The notes under the pieces were generated by a model that was not told the origin of the DNA, ran no database searches, and worked only from the letters and a program-made list of their open reading frames with translations. DNA of 43,118 bases from JAGVXH01 sp043810285 (lineage in GTDB: Archaea; Nanobdellota; Nanobdellia; Pacearchaeales; GW2011-AR1): assembly GCA_043810285.1 (NCBI GenBank), contig JBDROH010000010.1:1-43118 (forward strand), in the 5' to 3' direction. A program made the position numbers and the translations under genes. Shown here piece by piece: positions 41,029 through 43,118 of this stretch; position 1 is the first letter of the stretch, and every line of letters begins with the position of its first letter.

Positions 41029-41075
41029 CAGTTGTTAAGGAAAATGTATGATTTAAATATTTCCACTTGGAGTTA

Positions 41076-41567
41076 TTAATTCACTTCAGGAATATCTAAA
41101 ACTTCTAAATTGATTCTTCCTAAATTCTGGACTAAATAAGTATACAATTTTTTAATTATTAGGTCCTGTAAGCCTTCTTTAAGTAATCCATGACAATTTC
41201 CAATATTGCTTTCTGGAGTTATCGCTACTCCTAGAGGTAGGCTACAAATCATTTCTTGATTTTCTAATTTTATTGAATCTTGATTACTTAATTCTCCTTG
41301 TAGCAATTCGATGTTTACATTACAAATGTTTTCTGAACTTCCTCGAATAATATATTCAAAAACTAGTCCATTACTCTCTCCTATGAATTTTACTCGATTA
41401 CAACTTTCTAAATTGGTATTAAAACAATTCCAGTTATCGCAAATAGGATAACTAAAGAATAGTTTCCATATAGCCCAAATGGTAATGACTAACACAATTA
41501 TTATAATCGACCACTTTAGGTTTGGACGCTTTCCTATCTCAATCACCTTTTTTATCATCTCTAACAA
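41076..41567 (-). CDS. single-pass membrane protein, unknown
   Basis: The 163-residue protein has a basic N-terminus, one transmembrane segment (about 19-38: SIIIIVLVITIWAIWKLFF) and an extracytoplasmic domain. Conserved-looking Cys residues occur there: ICDNWNCFNTNLESC, NICNVNIELLQG, EMICSLPLGV, NIGNCHGLLKEGLQDLIIKK. The Cys pattern suggests two or three disulfides. I recall similar unnamed proteins in DPANN genomes but cannot give a function. It lies between nfo and dnaG, in the same direction as both, 83 bp downstream of dnaG and after its terminator. Confidence 0.6.
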   Translation of the reverse strand: MLEMIKKVIEIGKRPNLKWSIIIIVLVITIWAIWKLFFSYPICDNWNCFNTNLESCNRVKFIGESNGLVFEYIIRGSSENICNVNIELLQGELSNQDSIKLENQEMICSLPLGVAITPESNIGNCHGLLKEGLQDLIIKKLYTYLVQNLGRINLEVLDIPEVN

Positions 41568-41601
41568 AATAAAAAGAGGTATATAAAAGTTATGAAATCT
41601 T

Positions 41602-41630
41602 TTAAAAAATAAAAATCCCCTTATCGGGGA
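41602..41630 (-). terminator. terminator of dnaG
   Basis: On the minus strand TCCCC/GGGGA (5-bp arms, loop GATAA, 41630-41616) is followed by ATTTTTATTTTTT, 21 bp after the dnaG stop. Confidence 0.7.
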
Positions 41631-41650
41631 GGTTTTCTAATGAAAACTAG

Positions 41651-42823
41651 TTACAATGAAATTAACTTAATATTGGTTTCTGGAATTTTACCGAAGGTCT
41701 TAGCTGCAATTGCTTTTGATTGAAGTCTTTCTGCAGCATAAATTACAGGTCCTATTGCGTTAGAAACCATTAACACAAAAGCGTCTTTTGTATCGATGGA
41801 ATTTAGCCTAGAAGCTGGAACATTTTTAACAATCTCCAAATTCTCGTTCAAAACAAGAACATTACTGCCCTTAATTTCTGAAGCAAGTTCTCGCAATTTT
41901 GAAATATCCTCGTCGTTTAAACTTCTTCGTTCAATATTTTCTATCGGTTCTTCAAATTTGGATTTTTGTTCATAAGACTTTTGTGGTTTGTTCTTATCAA
42001 ACTTTTTGAAAAAATCTTTTGCTACAACTTTCTTTCGGAGTGCTTGTAATAATTCCTTTCCTGCAAGTTCTTCAACTTCTTTTCCGTCAGGTGCTTGTGC
42101 GATATAGACTATTTTTGCGTTATCGCAAACATTTTGAGCGATTAGATTTCCACCTCTATCTCCATCTACAAAAAGAGTCAATTCTTTTTCTTCTCCAAGT
42201 TTTGTGATGGTTTTTGGAAAATTTGTTCCTTGCATACCAATAACATTTTTAATCCCATGTTTTAACATGTTGATGACGTCTGCTCGACCTTCAACTACTA
42301 TGAGCTCTGGTTCTGCTTCGATATTTGGACCTGCCGCTAAACCTTCTTCACCATATTCGGTGACTTTAGAAGTTCTAGCTGATTCTCTGAGCTCGGTTCC
42401 CATCTCTGTTGAATCCATACTATCGTTCTTAATTCCCGCAAGCAATGCTTTAGCTCTTTCCATGATATAGTCTCGCTTTGAGCCTCTAACATCTGAAATG
42501 TCTTGGATAGTTATCTTAGCATCTGTTGGACCAATCTTATCAATAGTTTCTAAAGCTGCTGCTATGATTGTTGTTTCTGTTTTATCTAAAGCTGAAGGAA
42601 TTGTGATTTCCCCAACTGTTTTTCCATCTTCAGTAGATAAATTAACTTCAATACGGCCAATTTTACCTTCTTTCTGGAGTTCTCTTAATTCCATATCAGA
42701 ACCAAGCAAACCTTCTGTTTGTCCAAATAAGGCCCCAATAACATCAGGCTTATGAAACGGACCATCCGCTACGAAACTAGCTATAATCGAATATTTTATC
42801 GACGTCGGACTAATTTTTGCCAT
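41651..42823 (-). CDS. dnaG: archaeal DnaG-type primase (Toprim)
   Basis: Archaeal DnaG is a Toprim protein with primase activity in vitro and a link to the RNA exosome. The 390-residue protein has an N-terminal domain (KYSIIASFVADGPFHKPDVI) and the Toprim core: ELIVVEGRADVINMLKHGI with the catalytic Glu, then LTLFVDGDRGGNLI with the DxD. A C-terminal linker and a conserved tail domain (AIGPVIYAAERLQSKAI) follow. An AAGGAG Shine-Dalgarno site lies 6 nt before the ATG, so this mRNA has a leader. It ends with a clear terminator. Confidence 0.93.
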   Translation of the reverse strand: MAKISPTSIKYSIIASFVADGPFHKPDVIGALFGQTEGLLGSDMELRELQKEGKIGRIEVNLSTEDGKTVGEITIPSALDKTETTIIAAALETIDKIGPTDAKITIQDISDVRGSKRDYIMERAKALLAGIKNDSMDSTEMGTELRESARTSKVTEYGEEGLAAGPNIEAEPELIVVEGRADVINMLKHGIKNVIGMQGTNFPKTITKLGEEKELTLFVDGDRGGNLIAQNVCDNAKIVYIAQAPDGKEVEELAGKELLQALRKKVVAKDFFKKFDKNKPQKSYEQKSKFEEPIENIERRSLNDEDISKLRELASEIKGSNVLVLNENLEIVKNVPASRLNSIDTKDAFVLMVSNAIGPVIYAAERLQSKAIAAKTFGKIPETNIKLISL

Positions 42824-42960
42824 TTTTTCTCCTTAATTTATTTAATTAATCAGAAATATACCTTGCTACTACTTCTTCGAACTATCTGAATGAATGTGAA
42901 TTGGAACTGTAATAATGATTTCCAAGGTCATTTCTGAACAGTAAACATAGCGATTTTCTC

Positions 42961-42968
42961 TTTATAAA
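42961..42968 (-). promoter_or_regulatory. TATA box of dnaG (long leader)
   Basis: TTTATAAA, itself a palindrome, would start the minus-strand transcript near 42940. That gives a leader of about 115 nt before dnaG, unlike the leaderless genes elsewhere. No gene is seen in 42824-43020. Confidence 0.45.
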
Positions 42969-43020
42969 GCTTTCCGCAAAATCAGTATCTCCGCAACCCA
43001 AACCTTCTTCACTAGCTCAC

Positions 43021-43100
43021 ACTAAAAAAACCAAGACAAGATATCTATGAGCTCCCATAACATAATTAACTCGGGATTACGTTATGATAGTTCTTGTCTT
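43021..43100 (-). terminator. long hairpin with T-run, terminator or end of a small RNA
   Basis: On the minus strand AAGACAAG (43100-43093) pairs with CTTGTCTT (43040-43033). Inside it CTATCATAAC (43090-43081) pairs with GTTATG (43061-43056) and ATAG (43048-43045) across a 7-nt bulge GGAGCTC. The stem is followed by GGTTTTTTTAG. It would terminate a transcript coming from beyond the right window edge, or be a structured RNA's 3' end. Confidence 0.5.
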
Positions 43101-43118
43101 CTTTCGTCCATTTTTTAG

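Noticed and set aside
1..43118. CRISPR arrays, cas genes or transposases
   Set aside because: No regularly spaced repeats, Cas motifs or transposase-like frames were seen on either strand; the only exact long repeat is the in-frame pair in the surface gene.

Overview
The window looks like a fragment of a small, AT-rich archaeal chromosome, most likely a DPANN-type lineage (Woesearchaeota/Pacearchaeota-like). The archaeal assignment rests on archaeal replication and translation genes (RFC small and large subunits, archaeal DnaG, ABCE1, eL41, class-B-type RNase HII with a PIP-like tail), an intron-containing tRNA, and a recurrent promoter layout: a TATA element centred 25-26 bp before the start codon, implying leaderless mRNAs. 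The exact lineage is inference. Some genes have a bacterial flavour (NrdR, cyclopropane-fatty-acid synthase, TaqI-like restriction enzyme).

Layout. 1-944: end of a beta-type DNA methyltransferase and a convergent TaqI-like restriction enzyme. 998-5581: cell-surface locus (a repeat protein without a 5' end, an EF-hand-loop surface protein, and a TSP1-like/PRC-barrel membrane protein), flanked downstream by a truncated four-helix-bundle gene. 5834-6180: a small unknown protein and eL41. 6238-9726: RFC operon with an HD alarmone-hydrolase-like protein and a nucleotidyltransferase-cupin fusion between rfcS and rfcL. 9742-10677: membrane-anchored thioredoxin-fold protein. 10853-16457: glycogen/alpha-glucan cluster (GT4, GH57, DUF5752, MinD-like ATPase, GH15). 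16695-17516: tRNA thiolation enzyme. 17561-25843: a dNTP-supply block (frameshifted thyX-like gene, tmk, nrdR, MazG-like, nrdD with intein, a separately encoded glycyl-radical peptide, nrdG, dut, kinase-dCMP deaminase). 25848-28168: argS and mpg diverging from one shared TATA box. 28253-29249: degraded surface-protein gene. 29269-33728: ABCE1, two small zinc-ribbon/CxxC proteins, tRNA-Thr with intron, cfa, nth, tRNA-Leu, initiator tRNA-Met. 33779-43118: AdoMet decarboxylase, rnhB, an SMC with a zinc hook in place of a hinge, an abundant-type surface protein, an RHH regulator with operator, a PLD-like unknown, endonuclease IV, a membrane protein, dnaG, and a terminal hairpin.

How the genes work together. 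The nrdR-MazG-nrdD-glycyl peptide-nrdG-dut operon is preceded by two 16-bp palindromes 32 bp apart (centre to centre), matching the bacterial NrdR-box arrangement, so the whole anaerobic ribonucleotide reduction set is probably autoregulated by NrdR. The most unusual feature is that the NrdD reading frame ends before the glycyl-radical loop, which is instead encoded by an overlapping 41-codon gene with a 9-nt perfect Shine-Dalgarno match. The second is a 954-residue SMC whose exact centre carries a Rad50-type CxxC hook. The third is a MinD-type ATPase translationally coupled to glycogen enzymes.

The only gene-free stretch near 300 bases is 42824-43118 (dnaG leader and terminal hairpin). The 261-bp gap at 34187-34447 holds the two divergent promoters and no convincing gene. 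The 237-bp gap at 16458-16694 holds an inverted repeat and a promoter.
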